Shown in pieces: positions 1 to 6,523 of a stretch of DNA of 14,881 bases (positions within the stretch are counted from its first letter, which is position 1; each line of letters opens with the position of its first letter). The notes under the pieces are model-generated. The model did not search any database. It had not been told where the DNA came from and worked only from the letters and a program-made list of their open reading frames with translations. This DNA is from Actinomycetes bacterium. Lineage in GTDB: Bacteria; Actinomycetota; Actinomycetes; Propionibacteriales; Nocardioidaceae. The translations under genes were made by a program, and so were the position numbers. The stretch is from assembly GCA_023460975.1 (NCBI GenBank), contig JAEWOG010000106.1, positions 1 to 14,881 on the forward strand. The letters run 5' to 3'.

Positions 1-17
1 AAGGTAGCGTCAGGCAT

Positions 18-73
18 GTCGAGGTCTTCCCAGTGGCTGGCGTAGGAACCGCCATTGTCGGGAGACCTCGACG
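18..73. repeat. Imperfect inverted repeat upstream of the primase gene
   Basis: GTCGAGGTCTTCCC (18-31) is mirrored by GGGAGACCTCGAC (60-72), with one bulged base; the match extends a few bases outward if a two-base gap is allowed. The arms are separated by 28 bases. They lie just before the preferred start of the primase-helicase gene, so this could be an operator, a recombinase binding site or an element end. No second copy was found at the other side of the three-gene operon. The repeat is seen directly; its role is inference. Confidence 0.45.
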
Positions 74-144
74 CCTACCCGGCCACCGCCCCCGAACCGA
101 CCGCTACACCGTCAACTGCGTTGAGCCAGTTTTCTGGAGGCAGC

Positions 145-3100
145 GTGGCGCGCATCCCTGACGCGGAGTTGGCCCGGTTGAAGGCCGAGGTCAGCGTGCA
201 GCGGCTGGTCGAGGGCTGCGGCGTAGTGCTGCGGAAGCAGGGCAGCGATCTGGTGGGAGCGTGCCCGTTCCATGACGACTCCAGCCCTTCGCTGGTGGTC
301 ACGCCGGGCAAGAATCTGTGGCACTGCCTGGGTGCGTGTGGTCGTGGTGGTGGGCCGATCGATTGGGTGATGGCCGCCCAGGGTGTCTCGTTCCGGCACG
401 CGGTCGAGTTGCTGAGGGAGGCGTCGCCGTCGTTGTCGGTGATCGCGTCGACGGCCGGGACGCGGTGGACGGGACAGTCGGGTCCGGTGGCGAAGTCCTC
501 GACGAGGAAGCTGCCGTCGTTGGTCGAGGTCGACGCGGCCGACCAGGAGCTGTTGAACACGGTGGTCGGCTATTACGCCGAGACCCTCGCTGGCCATGAC
601 GAGGCCAGGGCGTTCCTGGCCCGCCGGAGGATCGATCACCCAGAGGCGGTCGAGGTGTTCCGGCTGGGGTTCGGTGACCGGACGCTCGGGTATCGGCTGC
701 CGCACTCACAACTGCGGGAGGGCAAGCGGATCCGCTCCCGTCTTCAGGCACTCGGTGTCCTGCGGTCGACTGGTCATGAGCACTTCCGCGGCTCACTCGT
801 CATCCCGGTCGTGGACGAGGCCGGGGATGTCGGGGAGGTCTACGGCCGCAAGATCCGTGACGACCTGCGGTCCGGGACCCCGAAGCATCTCTACCTGCCC
901 GGACCACATCGCGGTGTCTTCAACATCGCTGCGTTCGCCGAGGCTGGCACTGGCGGTGAGTTGATCGTGTGTGAGTCGTTGATCGACGCGTTGACGTTGT
1001 GGTGCGCGGGGTTCCGGCATGTGACTGCGACCTACGGCACCGACGGCTGGACCGGTGACCATCAGGCCGCGATCGCCGAGCATGGGATCGGGCGGGTGTT
1101 GATCGCGTTCGATGCCGACGAGGCGGGTGACCGCGGTGCCAAGCAGTTGGCTGAGGACCTCGCTGAGTCGGGCGTGGAGGCGTTCCGGGTGCAGCTGCCT
1201 CGCGGGACCGACGTGAACCAGATTGCGGTCGAGGCCGACGATCCGAGTGAGGTGTTGGGTCGGTTCCTGCGGAAGGCGACGTGGCTCGACACTGCACGCC
1301 CTGCTGCTGCTTCCCAGTTGCCGGCTGCTGTGGTCCCGCCGGGACTGGACTCACCCGCACACGTGACCGAGCCGGTCGAGCCCGAATCGGTGGTGGGGTC
1401 GATCGTCGCCCCGACAGCCCGACCTGCCGTGGCCGAGCAGGACGTCGAGGGCAAGCCGACCGGCGAGCTGGGCGCGGTGGTGGGCCGGGAGCTGGTGATC
1501 GAGCTGGGCGCCCGCCGTTGGCGGGTGTGTGGGCTGGAGAAGGTCACCTCCTTCGATGTGCTGCGGGTCAATCTGCTGGTCACGAGGACAGACCGGCCAC
1601 GGTCGTCGCAGGATGCGCCGCCCGGGTTTCATGTCGACACGTTGGACCTGTATTCGGCGCGGGCGCGGGCGGCGTTCGTGGCGGCGGCCGCGGGCGAGCT
1701 GCGGTTCGAGGGCGAGGTGATCAAGGCTGATCTGGGCCGGGTGCTGCTGGCGTGCGAGGCCAAGGCGGAGGAGGTGATCACGGCCGCCCAGGCACCCGCC
1801 AAACCGGAGATCCGACTCACCAGCGCCCAGCGGGAGGCGGCACTCGAACTGTTGCGGGACCCGAAGCTGATCGACCGGATCGAGGCCGACTTCGGCCGGG
1901 TCGGGATGGTCGGTGAGGCGGTGAACTGCCTGGTCGGCTACCTGGCCGCCGTGTCGAGGCTGCTGCCCAGTCCGTTGGCGGTGATCGTCCAGAGCACTTC
2001 GGCCGCTGGGAAGAGCGCCGTCATGGAGTCGGTGCTGGGGTTCGTGCCCGACGAGGACCGGGTGTCGTTCAGCGCGATGACGGGGCAGAGCCTGTTCTAT
2101 CTGGGCGAGTCGGACCTGGCGCACAAGGTGCTGTCGATCGCCGAGGAGGAGGGCGCGTCCCGGGCCGCCTACGCACTCAAACTCCTGCAGTCGGAGGGTG
2201 AGCTGTCGATCGCGTCGACGGGCAAGGACACCGCGTCGGGGCGTCTGGTGACGCACACCTACAAGGTCACCGGTCCGACGGCGATCGTGTTGACCACGAC
2301 GGCAATCGACGTCGATGAGGAGTTGTTGAACCGGTGCCTGGTGTTGACGGTCGATGAGGACCGGGACCAGACCAGGGCGATCCATGCCGCTCAGCGTCGT
2401 GCCCAGACACTCGAGGGGCTGGCTGCGCGGACGGAGCGGGACCAGATCATCGGCGTCCACCGGGACGCGCAGCGATTGTTGGAGCCGTTGGCGGTGGTGA
2501 ATCCGTTCGCGGACCGGTTGACGTTCGCCGATGGCCGCACGAGGACCCGGCGGGATCACGGGAAGTACCTGGGGCTCATCAGCGCGGTGACGTTGTTGCA
2601 TCAGCATCAGCGGGAGCGGAGGACCGCTACGATCAACGGCCGTGTCGTGTCGTATGTGGAGTCCACGGTCGGTGACATCGAGGTCGCCCACAGGTTGGCG
2701 CACGCGGTCCTGGGTCAGAGCCTGGATGAGCTCGCGCCGCAGACCCGGCGGCTGCTGACCGCGGTCCACGGCTACGCGACGACAGAGGCGCGCCGGTTGG
2801 CGATCCCGTTGGACCTGTGTCGGTTCACTCGGCGCCAGTTGCGTGAACACTTGGCTGCACAGGGCGCGGGTTGGGGTGACACCCAGTTGAAGGTGCATCT
2901 GTCCCGGCTGGTCGACCTGGAACTGGTGATCGTGCACCGGCTGGAGTCCGGCGCGTTCGGCTACGAGCTGACCTGGAAGCCACCCACGTCGGCGAGCACG
3001 CCCGGGCAGGTGGGCAACGGCTATGACAGCGGGCAGCGGTTCCTGGCTGGGCTCACCGACCCGCGGGCACTCCTCGACGGCGCTGGGAGCGGCTACGACC

Positions 3101-3276
3101 CCGTACCGGACGGCCCCGAGAGCGAGATTCATGGCTACGACCTGAAACCGGTCGGGGCAAACAGCCCGCTGGTCGGCCCCTGGTCGGGGCCCGGTCGGGG
3201 GTCGGTCGGCCCCCAGTCGGAGGCTCCTGAAGGCGACTCTGAGCCTGACTTGAGGCGGGTGTCCGGCGATGGGTGA
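145..3276 (+). CDS. CHC2 zinc-finger / Toprim / ATPase primase-helicase-like protein of a mobile element
   Basis: Large (1043 residues from this start) DnaG-like primase fused to a P-loop ATPase, probably the replication protein of an integrative element. Residues are numbered from GTG 145. A CHC2 zinc finger has C40-x2-H43 and C61-x3-C65. A DnaG-type core follows, with a Toprim domain containing E277 (VCESLIDA) and the acidic FDADEAG motif (D323, D325). After a Pro/Ala/Val-rich linker comes an ATPase-like region with an STSAAGKS Walker A-like loop (K623), then LSIAEEEGA as a possible Walker B. The C-terminus is low-complexity with three Gly-Tyr-Asp motifs. GTG 145 has GGAGG four bases upstream, and the protein then begins at conserved MARIPDAELARLKAEV. 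A TTG at 55 with AGGAA is an alternative that adds a disordered 30-residue head; a stop at 43-45 blocks anything longer. The stop overlaps the integrase start (GTGA). Primase-helicase chemistry is inferred from domains. Confidence 0.85.
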   Translation: MARIPDAELARLKAEVSVQRLVEGCGVVLRKQGSDLVGACPFHDDSSPSLVVTPGKNLWHCLGACGRGGGPIDWVMAAQGVSFRHAVELLREASPSLSVIASTAGTRWTGQSGPVAKSSTRKLPSLVEVDAADQELLNTVVGYYAETLAGHDEARAFLARRRIDHPEAVEVFRLGFGDRTLGYRLPHSQLREGKRIRSRLQALGVLRSTGHEHFRGSLVIPVVDEAGDVGEVYGRKIRDDLRSGTPKHLYLPGPHRGVFNIAAFAEAGTGGELIVCESLIDALTLWCAGFRHVTATYGTDGWTGDHQAAIAEHGIGRVLIAFDADEAGDRGAKQLAEDLAESGVEAFRVQLPRGTDVNQIAVEADDPSEVLGRFLRKATWLDTARPAAASQLPAAVVPPGLDSPAHVTEPVEPESVVGSIVAPTARPAVAEQDVEGKPTGELGAVVGRELVIELGARRWRVCGLEKVTSFDVLRVNLLVTRTDRPRSSQDAPPGFHVDTLDLYSARARAAFVAAAAGELRFEGEVIKADLGRVLLACEAKAEEVITAAQAPAKPEIRLTSAQREAALELLRDPKLIDRIEADFGRVGMVGEAVNCLVGYLAAVSRLLPSPLAVIVQSTSAAGKSAVMESVLGFVPDEDRVSFSAMTGQSLFYLGESDLAHKVLSIAEEEGASRAAYALKLLQSEGELSIASTGKDTASGRLVTHTYKVTGPTAIVLTTTAIDVDEELLNRCLVLTVDEDRDQTRAIHAAQRRAQTLEGLAARTERDQIIGVHRDAQRLLEPLAVVNPFADRLTFADGRTRTRRDHGKYLGLISAVTLLHQHQRERRTATINGRVVSYVESTVGDIEVAHRLAHAVLGQSLDELAPQTRRLLTAVHGYATTEARRLAIPLDLCRFTRRQLREHLAAQGAGWGDTQLKVHLSRLVDLELVIVHRLESGAFGYELTWKPPTSASTPGQVGNGYDSGQRFLAGLTDPRALLDGAGSGYDPVPDGPESEIHGYDLKPVGANSPLVGPWSGPGRGSVGPQSEAPEGDSEPDLRRVSGDG

Positions 3277-4409
3277 GCACGATGGGTAAGCGGGGTGTGC
3301 ATGTTCCGCAGAAGATCCCCGGCGACCCGACGGATCGGCACGGGTTCCCGGCGCTGATCGAGGAGTTCCTGGCCGACCTGGCCGCCCGCGGCTACTCCGA
3401 GGCGACGGTCCGTGGCCGTCGTCAGCGGTTGGCGACCCTGGCCGGGTGGCTGGCCGACCGTGGCGTGACCCGCCCGGTGCAGGTCACCCGGCCGATGCTG
3501 GTGCGCTACCAGCGGCACTTGTTCCACTACAGGAAGGCCGACGGCGAACCACTGTCCTTTCGGTCGCAGAACGAGGCGCTGTTGCCGGTGCGGGCGTTCT
3601 TCAAGTGGGCGGTCCGCAATGACCATGTGGGGTCGAACCCCGCCAGTGAGTTGGAGTTGCCGAAGGTCGAGAAACGGCTCCCCAAGGCTGCGCTGTCGGT
3701 GGAGGAGGCCGAGGCGGTGTTGGCGGTCCCGGACCTGACACGGGCCACCGGAGTCCGGGACCGGGCGATGATCGAGGTCCTCTACGGCACCGGCATACGC
3801 CGCAGCGAACTCGCCCGGCTCAACGTGCGCGACTTGGATGTCGAACGGCACACGTTGATGGTCCGCCAGGGCAAGGGCAGGAAGGACCGGATGGTCCCCA
3901 TCGGCCCCAGAGCCGTGGCGTGGATCGAGCGCTACCTGATCGAGGTCAGATCCGGTTGGGTGGTCGAGCCGGACGACGGGACGCTGTTCCTGACGGTGGA
4001 CGGGACACCGTTCAGTGTCGACCGCTTGACCCAGCTCGTCCGTGACTACGTGAAGGCGTCCGGGACGGACAAGGAGGGTGCCTGTCACCTGTTCCGCCAC
4101 ACATTGGCGACACTCATGTTGGAGGGCGGTGCCGACATCCGCTACATCCAGGCGATGCTCGGCCACGCCGAGTTGTCGACGACCCAGATCTACACTCAGG
4201 TCAGCATCAGAGCCTTGCAGGCGGTCCATGCCGCAACGTTTCCCGGAGCGTCGAACATCCCTCGTTCGGCTCGTCCCGAACAGTCTGATCCAGATGTTTC
4301 GGATGGGTCGTTCAAGAGGGTGTCGGCTGCTGAGTTGCTTGCTGCTATCGACACTGAGATTGATCTAGAGAACCGCGGCCCCGCCGGATCGACGGGAGAT
4401 TCGCCGTGA
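3273..4409 (+). CDS. Tyrosine recombinase / integrase (XerC/D-like)
   Basis: Site-specific DNA recombinase of 378 residues. The N-terminal SAM-like core-binding domain (about residues 20-115, with GYSEATVRGRRQRLATL) is followed by a complete catalytic domain. The arginine lies in GTGIRRSEL (R176), the beta-hairpin lysine motif is GKGRKDR (K201/K204), then HLFRH (H272, R275), LGHAELSTTQ (H298) and the nucleophile Y307 in IYTQVS. The C-terminal ~60 residues are an extra acidic tail. Nothing is truncated, so the enzyme should be active. It starts with GTG overlapping the primase stop by four bases, and its own stop overlaps the next gene in the same way, so the three products are probably made together. 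It resembles chromosomal XerC/D, but the link to a primase-helicase points to mobilisation of an element rather than chromosome dimer resolution. Its attachment site was not identified. Confidence 0.93.
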   Translation: MSTMGKRGVHVPQKIPGDPTDRHGFPALIEEFLADLAARGYSEATVRGRRQRLATLAGWLADRGVTRPVQVTRPMLVRYQRHLFHYRKADGEPLSFRSQNEALLPVRAFFKWAVRNDHVGSNPASELELPKVEKRLPKAALSVEEAEAVLAVPDLTRATGVRDRAMIEVLYGTGIRRSELARLNVRDLDVERHTLMVRQGKGRKDRMVPIGPRAVAWIERYLIEVRSGWVVEPDDGTLFLTVDGTPFSVDRLTQLVRDYVKASGTDKEGACHLFRHTLATLMLEGGADIRYIQAMLGHAELSTTQIYTQVSIRALQAVHAATFPGASNIPRSARPEQSDPDVSDGSFKRVSAAELLAAIDTEIDLENRGPAGSTGDSP

Positions 4410-4768
4410 CCCGCGAGGACGTCCTGGCCGGTGCCCAGAGCGCCGCTGAGGCGGTCCGGGCGCTCAATCACCAGACCCGATCCGGGATGCCGCTGGGCGT
4501 CACCGATGTCTACGACCTACTCGCGGAACTCGCCCTGCTGACGTCCCGGCTGCCGCAGCTCTTCAGACAACTCGAGCACATGGTCGAAGACCTCGTCGAG
4601 ACCGACAAGGTCGTCATCGTGGACGGCCCGAACACAGGCGACCCAGCCGCGGTCGGCGCCATCACCGGGCACTGGCTCGCGGCCGCCAGTGGCGCAGCCG
4701 ACGAGCTCGCGCGACGCGTCGACCAAGCTCAACAAGCGCTCACCTGGGCTGCTCCCACCCAGCCCTGA
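4406..4768 (+). CDS. Small helical protein of the integrase-primase operon, unknown function
   Basis: 120 residues starting at GTG, with GTGA overlap to the integrase stop, so it is the third cistron of the operon. The family is not recognised. The sequence is mostly predicted helix: an N-terminal stretch (EDVLAGAQSAAEAVRALNHQ), a leucine-rich middle helix (VYDLLAELALLTSRLPQLFRQLE) and an alanine-rich C-terminal helix ending in WAAPTQP. It has no cysteines, signal peptide or membrane segment. Its size and position suggest an accessory factor for recombination, replication or copy control, but that rests only on context. GC-rich third positions and tight coupling support it as a real gene. Confidence 0.8.
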   Translation: MTREDVLAGAQSAAEAVRALNHQTRSGMPLGVTDVYDLLAELALLTSRLPQLFRQLEHMVEDLVETDKVVIVDGPNTGDPAAVGAITGHWLAAASGAADELARRVDQAQQALTWAAPTQP

Positions 4769-5259
4769 CCCCGCTTCCTCCTAGCCGCTCTTCTGTCCCT
4801 CATCAGGTCCTTTCGCCGCCATCTTCGCCACTCGCTCCGCCCACCCTGTCCTGCCCTCTTCCACGCCTGCGTTCCCCCTCATCTACTCGTCTTCACACGG
4901 TTTGCAGATCGAGGACAAGGTTCCGTCGGTGACGAAACAGGAACCCTGCCCAACAGCCCAGAAGACGCCCGGAGAACCCTCACCCGCTGGCGCTCCTTCC
5001 TAGCCGCTTCCTGGCCGCTTCCTGGCCGCCGGTGACGCCGTCCACGAGCCCGTGGGCGGCGTTCGTTGCGTCACCGACGAAACGGCCGGCGCCGAGAATG
5101 CAAGAGGTGTGTGCCACTTCGAAGAGCCGGGAATCGGGCGAGTGCAGGTCCGGTGTCGGTACGTCGTCGACGTCGAGCTGGTGGGATCCGTCGGTGTCGA
5201 AACGTCGGTGGTCGGGCGCACCATGACAGACGAGCACCAGGAGTCCCCGGGAGGCGACC
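4769..5259. other. 491-base stretch without a convincing gene; C-rich tract, short repeats, coding-like minus strand
   Basis: No convincing plus-strand gene is present. The first ~130 bases (4769-4900) are strikingly C-rich and G-poor on the plus strand (hand count 66 C, 19 G, 36 T, 11 A), the composition expected of a Rho-loading site after an operon. GGTTCC (4919-4924) and GGAACC (4940-4945) could pair. Three tandem 11-bp units occupy 4996-5028. From about 5032 to 5270 the minus strand has a GC-rich third-position pattern and an open frame, described separately. No convincing sigma-70-like promoter was found for the downstream array, although one is expected here. Confidence 0.5.
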
Positions 5260-5270
5260 ATGGCGATCAC
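4980..5270 (-). pseudogene. Possible minus-strand coding remnant, family not recognised
   Basis: An open minus-strand frame of 96 codons runs from GTG (5268-5270) to a stop at 4980. Most third positions are C or G through about 5032, and the translation looks protein-like (VASRGLLVLVCHGAP near the start, LFEVAHTSCILGAGRF later). The 3' end then enters the 11-bp repeats and degrades. The start overlaps the plus-strand zinc-protein gene by 11 bases and has no clear ribosome-binding site, so an intact gene is unlikely. It may be the middle of a truncated older gene. A chance open frame opposite GC-rich non-coding DNA is also possible. Confidence 0.2.
4996..5028. repeat. Three tandem 11-bp units, CTTCCT(A/G)GCCG
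   Basis: Units lie at 4996-5006 (CTTCCTAGCCG), 5007-5017 and 5018-5028 (both CTTCCTGGCCG). TCCTAGCCGCT also occurs at 4779-4789, and the 14-mer TCCTTCCTAGCCGC at 4994-5007 recurs at 5739-5752 inside the first toxin gene. The tandem repeat is clear. The dispersed matches are short enough to be chance in DNA of this composition. A regulator- or recombinase-binding role is speculative. Confidence 0.5.
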
Positions 5271-5667
5271 CAGGAGCTACGGATCGATCAGTACCTGTCA
5301 GCACTGCGGCGGCCCGATGCCACCCGCAGCAACGACGGGTAGGGGCCGGATCTACTGCACGGCCGCCTGTCGTAAGGCCGCCTATGAGAAACGCCGCGCG
5401 AGGAAGCCCGAAGCCACGATCGTGAAGGTCGTAGACCGTGTCGTGGTCGAGCACCACGAGACCGTGATCGACAAGGGTCACGACATCGGGACCTGTCAGT
5501 TCCGGGTCGCGCAATCACCCAGGGCGTGCACCCTGATCGTGCAACACCTGGCCGGGATGGCCCGCAACAAGGAGCTGCTCGACAACAACGAATGGGCGCC
5601 GACAGTGCGCGCGATCGAGGACCTCTTCGCCGCGATCACCGGACCGCCCCCACGCCGCTACCGCTGA
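5260..5667 (+). CDS. Small zinc-binding protein, unknown function
   Basis: 135 residues. The ATG follows GGGAGG (5249-5254) by five bases. The N-terminus carries a probable zinc site: CQHCGG near residue 13, then YCTAACRKAAYEKRR around residues 32-46, a pattern seen in small treble-clef-like proteins of actinobacteria and their phages. The basic run after the last cysteine could contact nucleic acid. A charged middle with repeated Val/His/Glu follows, then a helical C-terminus (RACTLIVQHLAGMARNKELL) ending PPPRRYR. No signal peptide, so it is cytoplasmic. It ends 29 bases before the first toxin gene in the same direction and may share its transcript. A regulatory role for the array is conceivable, but nothing in the sequence shows it. 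Confidence 0.75.
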   Translation: MAITRSYGSISTCQHCGGPMPPAATTGRGRIYCTAACRKAAYEKRRARKPEATIVKVVDRVVVEHHETVIDKGHDIGTCQFRVAQSPRACTLIVQHLAGMARNKELLDNNEWAPTVRAIEDLFAAITGPPPRRYR

Positions 5668-5696
5668 GGAGCCCGCATCGCTGGAAGACTGACCCC

Positions 5697-6302
5697 ATGA
5701 CCTTCCGCCAGCCGTCGAGCAGACCGCGCTGGGCCCTGTCCTTCCTAGCCGCCATCGTCGCGGTCCTGACCATCATCGGTCTTGCCGCAACAGCGTCCGC
5801 CGCAACCACCGGCACAGCTGAAACCCGCGTCGGGGCTTCCGCAGTTGTGGTCGAGCCGCTCGTCGGGCCCCCCGAACACATCACCGCAGGCCAGCGGCTA
5901 GGAAACGACCCGGCACGGGTCGTAACCACGGTGGCTACCGGTGTTGCCGCAAAGTTCGAAGACGGGGCGTTCCGGCTGATCGGAGCGAACCGAGCAACGA
6001 TCGACCCGAGGAAGCTCACCGAGTACGCCTTGAACCCGAACCACCCCGTTGGAGGGAACAAGGCGCGCGTCTTCGAGTCCGCCCTGGGTTTCAATCGCTC
6101 GAACGCGGACGACCTGATGGCCCAACTGCGCCGAGGAGTCACGGAGAACAAGCCGATCCCCGGTAAGGTGGACAAGTGGGGAACGAGGTTCACTGTTGAC
6201 ATCCCGGTCACCGGTCCCGCTGGATCTGGCATCGTCCGGACGGGCTGGATCTACACGCCGGGATCAACAACTCCAAGCCTGAACACCCTGATGGTGCGAT
6301 GA
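5697..6302 (+). CDS. Secreted toxin-like protein with DUF6883-like C-terminal domain (cassette 1 toxin)
   Basis: 201 residues. A Sec signal peptide (basic start, hydrophobic core residues 12-31, likely cleavage after ATASA at about 35) is followed by a ~50-residue exported segment (ETRVGAS, AGQRLGND), then the linker TGVAAK (81-86), then a C-terminal domain from about 90 to the end. That domain matches the DUF6883 pattern as I recall it: YALNPNHPVGGNKARVF, FTVDIPVTGP, RTGWIYTPGSTTP. DUF6883 sits at the C-terminus of many bacterial polymorphic toxins; its activity is not known to me. The head is closely related to the broken gene at 8605. ATG 5697 has GGAAG nine bases upstream. The stop overlaps the next start as ATGA, the usual coupling of toxin to immunity gene. 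The toxin role is inferred from domain and context. Confidence 0.85.
   Translation: MTFRQPSSRPRWALSFLAAIVAVLTIIGLAATASAATTGTAETRVGASAVVVEPLVGPPEHITAGQRLGNDPARVVTTVATGVAAKFEDGAFRLIGANRATIDPRKLTEYALNPNHPVGGNKARVFESALGFNRSNADDLMAQLRRGVTENKPIPGKVDKWGTRFTVDIPVTGPAGSGIVRTGWIYTPGSTTPSLNTLMVR
5930..5953 (+). repeat. Junction repeat, copy 1 (24 bp)
   Basis: These 24 bases are identical to 8880-8903. Their inner part, ACCGGTGTTGCCGCAAAG (5937-5954), is identical to 6928-6945. It encodes TGVAAK and sits exactly between the secreted head and the toxin domain. A probable site of past recombination that swaps toxin tails. Confidence 0.8.
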
Positions 6303-6523
6303 CTGAGAACATCGGCCAGTTCGACACGGTCAGGATCCCGGCAGGGATCCCCGAGAGTGATGTGCCGGAAGGCGCGCTGGCGACCGTTCTGGATGTCTAC
6401 ACCGACCCGTATCTGGCGTACGAGATCGAGGTGGTCGACGCCGACGGCCGGACCCTATTCGTCGGGGCCATCGACTCTTCATGGGTCGAGCTGGTCGAGT
6501 CCCACGGTCAAGGCGACCGCTGA
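6299..6523 (+). CDS. DUF4926-like small protein, probable immunity protein 1
   Basis: 74 residues, acidic, no signal peptide, so it stays in the cytoplasm as expected of an immunity protein. The pattern fits DUF4926, a small SH3-like beta family: FDTVRIPAGIPESDVPEGALATV, then YEIEVVDADGRT, then WVELVE. I recall DUF4926 genes lying next to DUF6883 genes in other bacteria, which supports a toxin/immunity pair. The start overlaps the toxin stop (ATGA), and its own stop shares a base with the next toxin start (TGATG). Family assignment is fairly confident; neutralisation of the upstream toxin is inference. Confidence 0.8.
   Translation: MTENIGQFDTVRIPAGIPESDVPEGALATVLDVYTDPYLAYEIEVVDADGRTLFVGAIDSSWVELVESHGQGDR

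Noticed and set aside
1..45. Possible start of a divergent minus-strand gene (ATG complementary to 16-18, with GGGAAG before it)
   Set aside because: Only five or six codons lie inside the window and the sequence is part of the inverted repeat, so it cannot be supported.
1351..3132. A 593-codon open frame on the minus strand opposite the primase-helicase
   Set aside because: Translation is Arg/Gln/His-rich without domains; the plus strand has a complete multi-domain protein.
3135..4229. A 364-codon open frame on the minus strand opposite the integrase
   Set aside because: The plus strand carries all tyrosine recombinase catalytic residues; the antisense product is compositionally odd and featureless.
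4919..4945. GGTTCC / GGAACC pairing considered as a tRNA arm or attachment-site fragment
   Set aside because: No acceptor stem, anticodon arm or T-loop consensus around it; no tRNA gene was found anywhere in the window.
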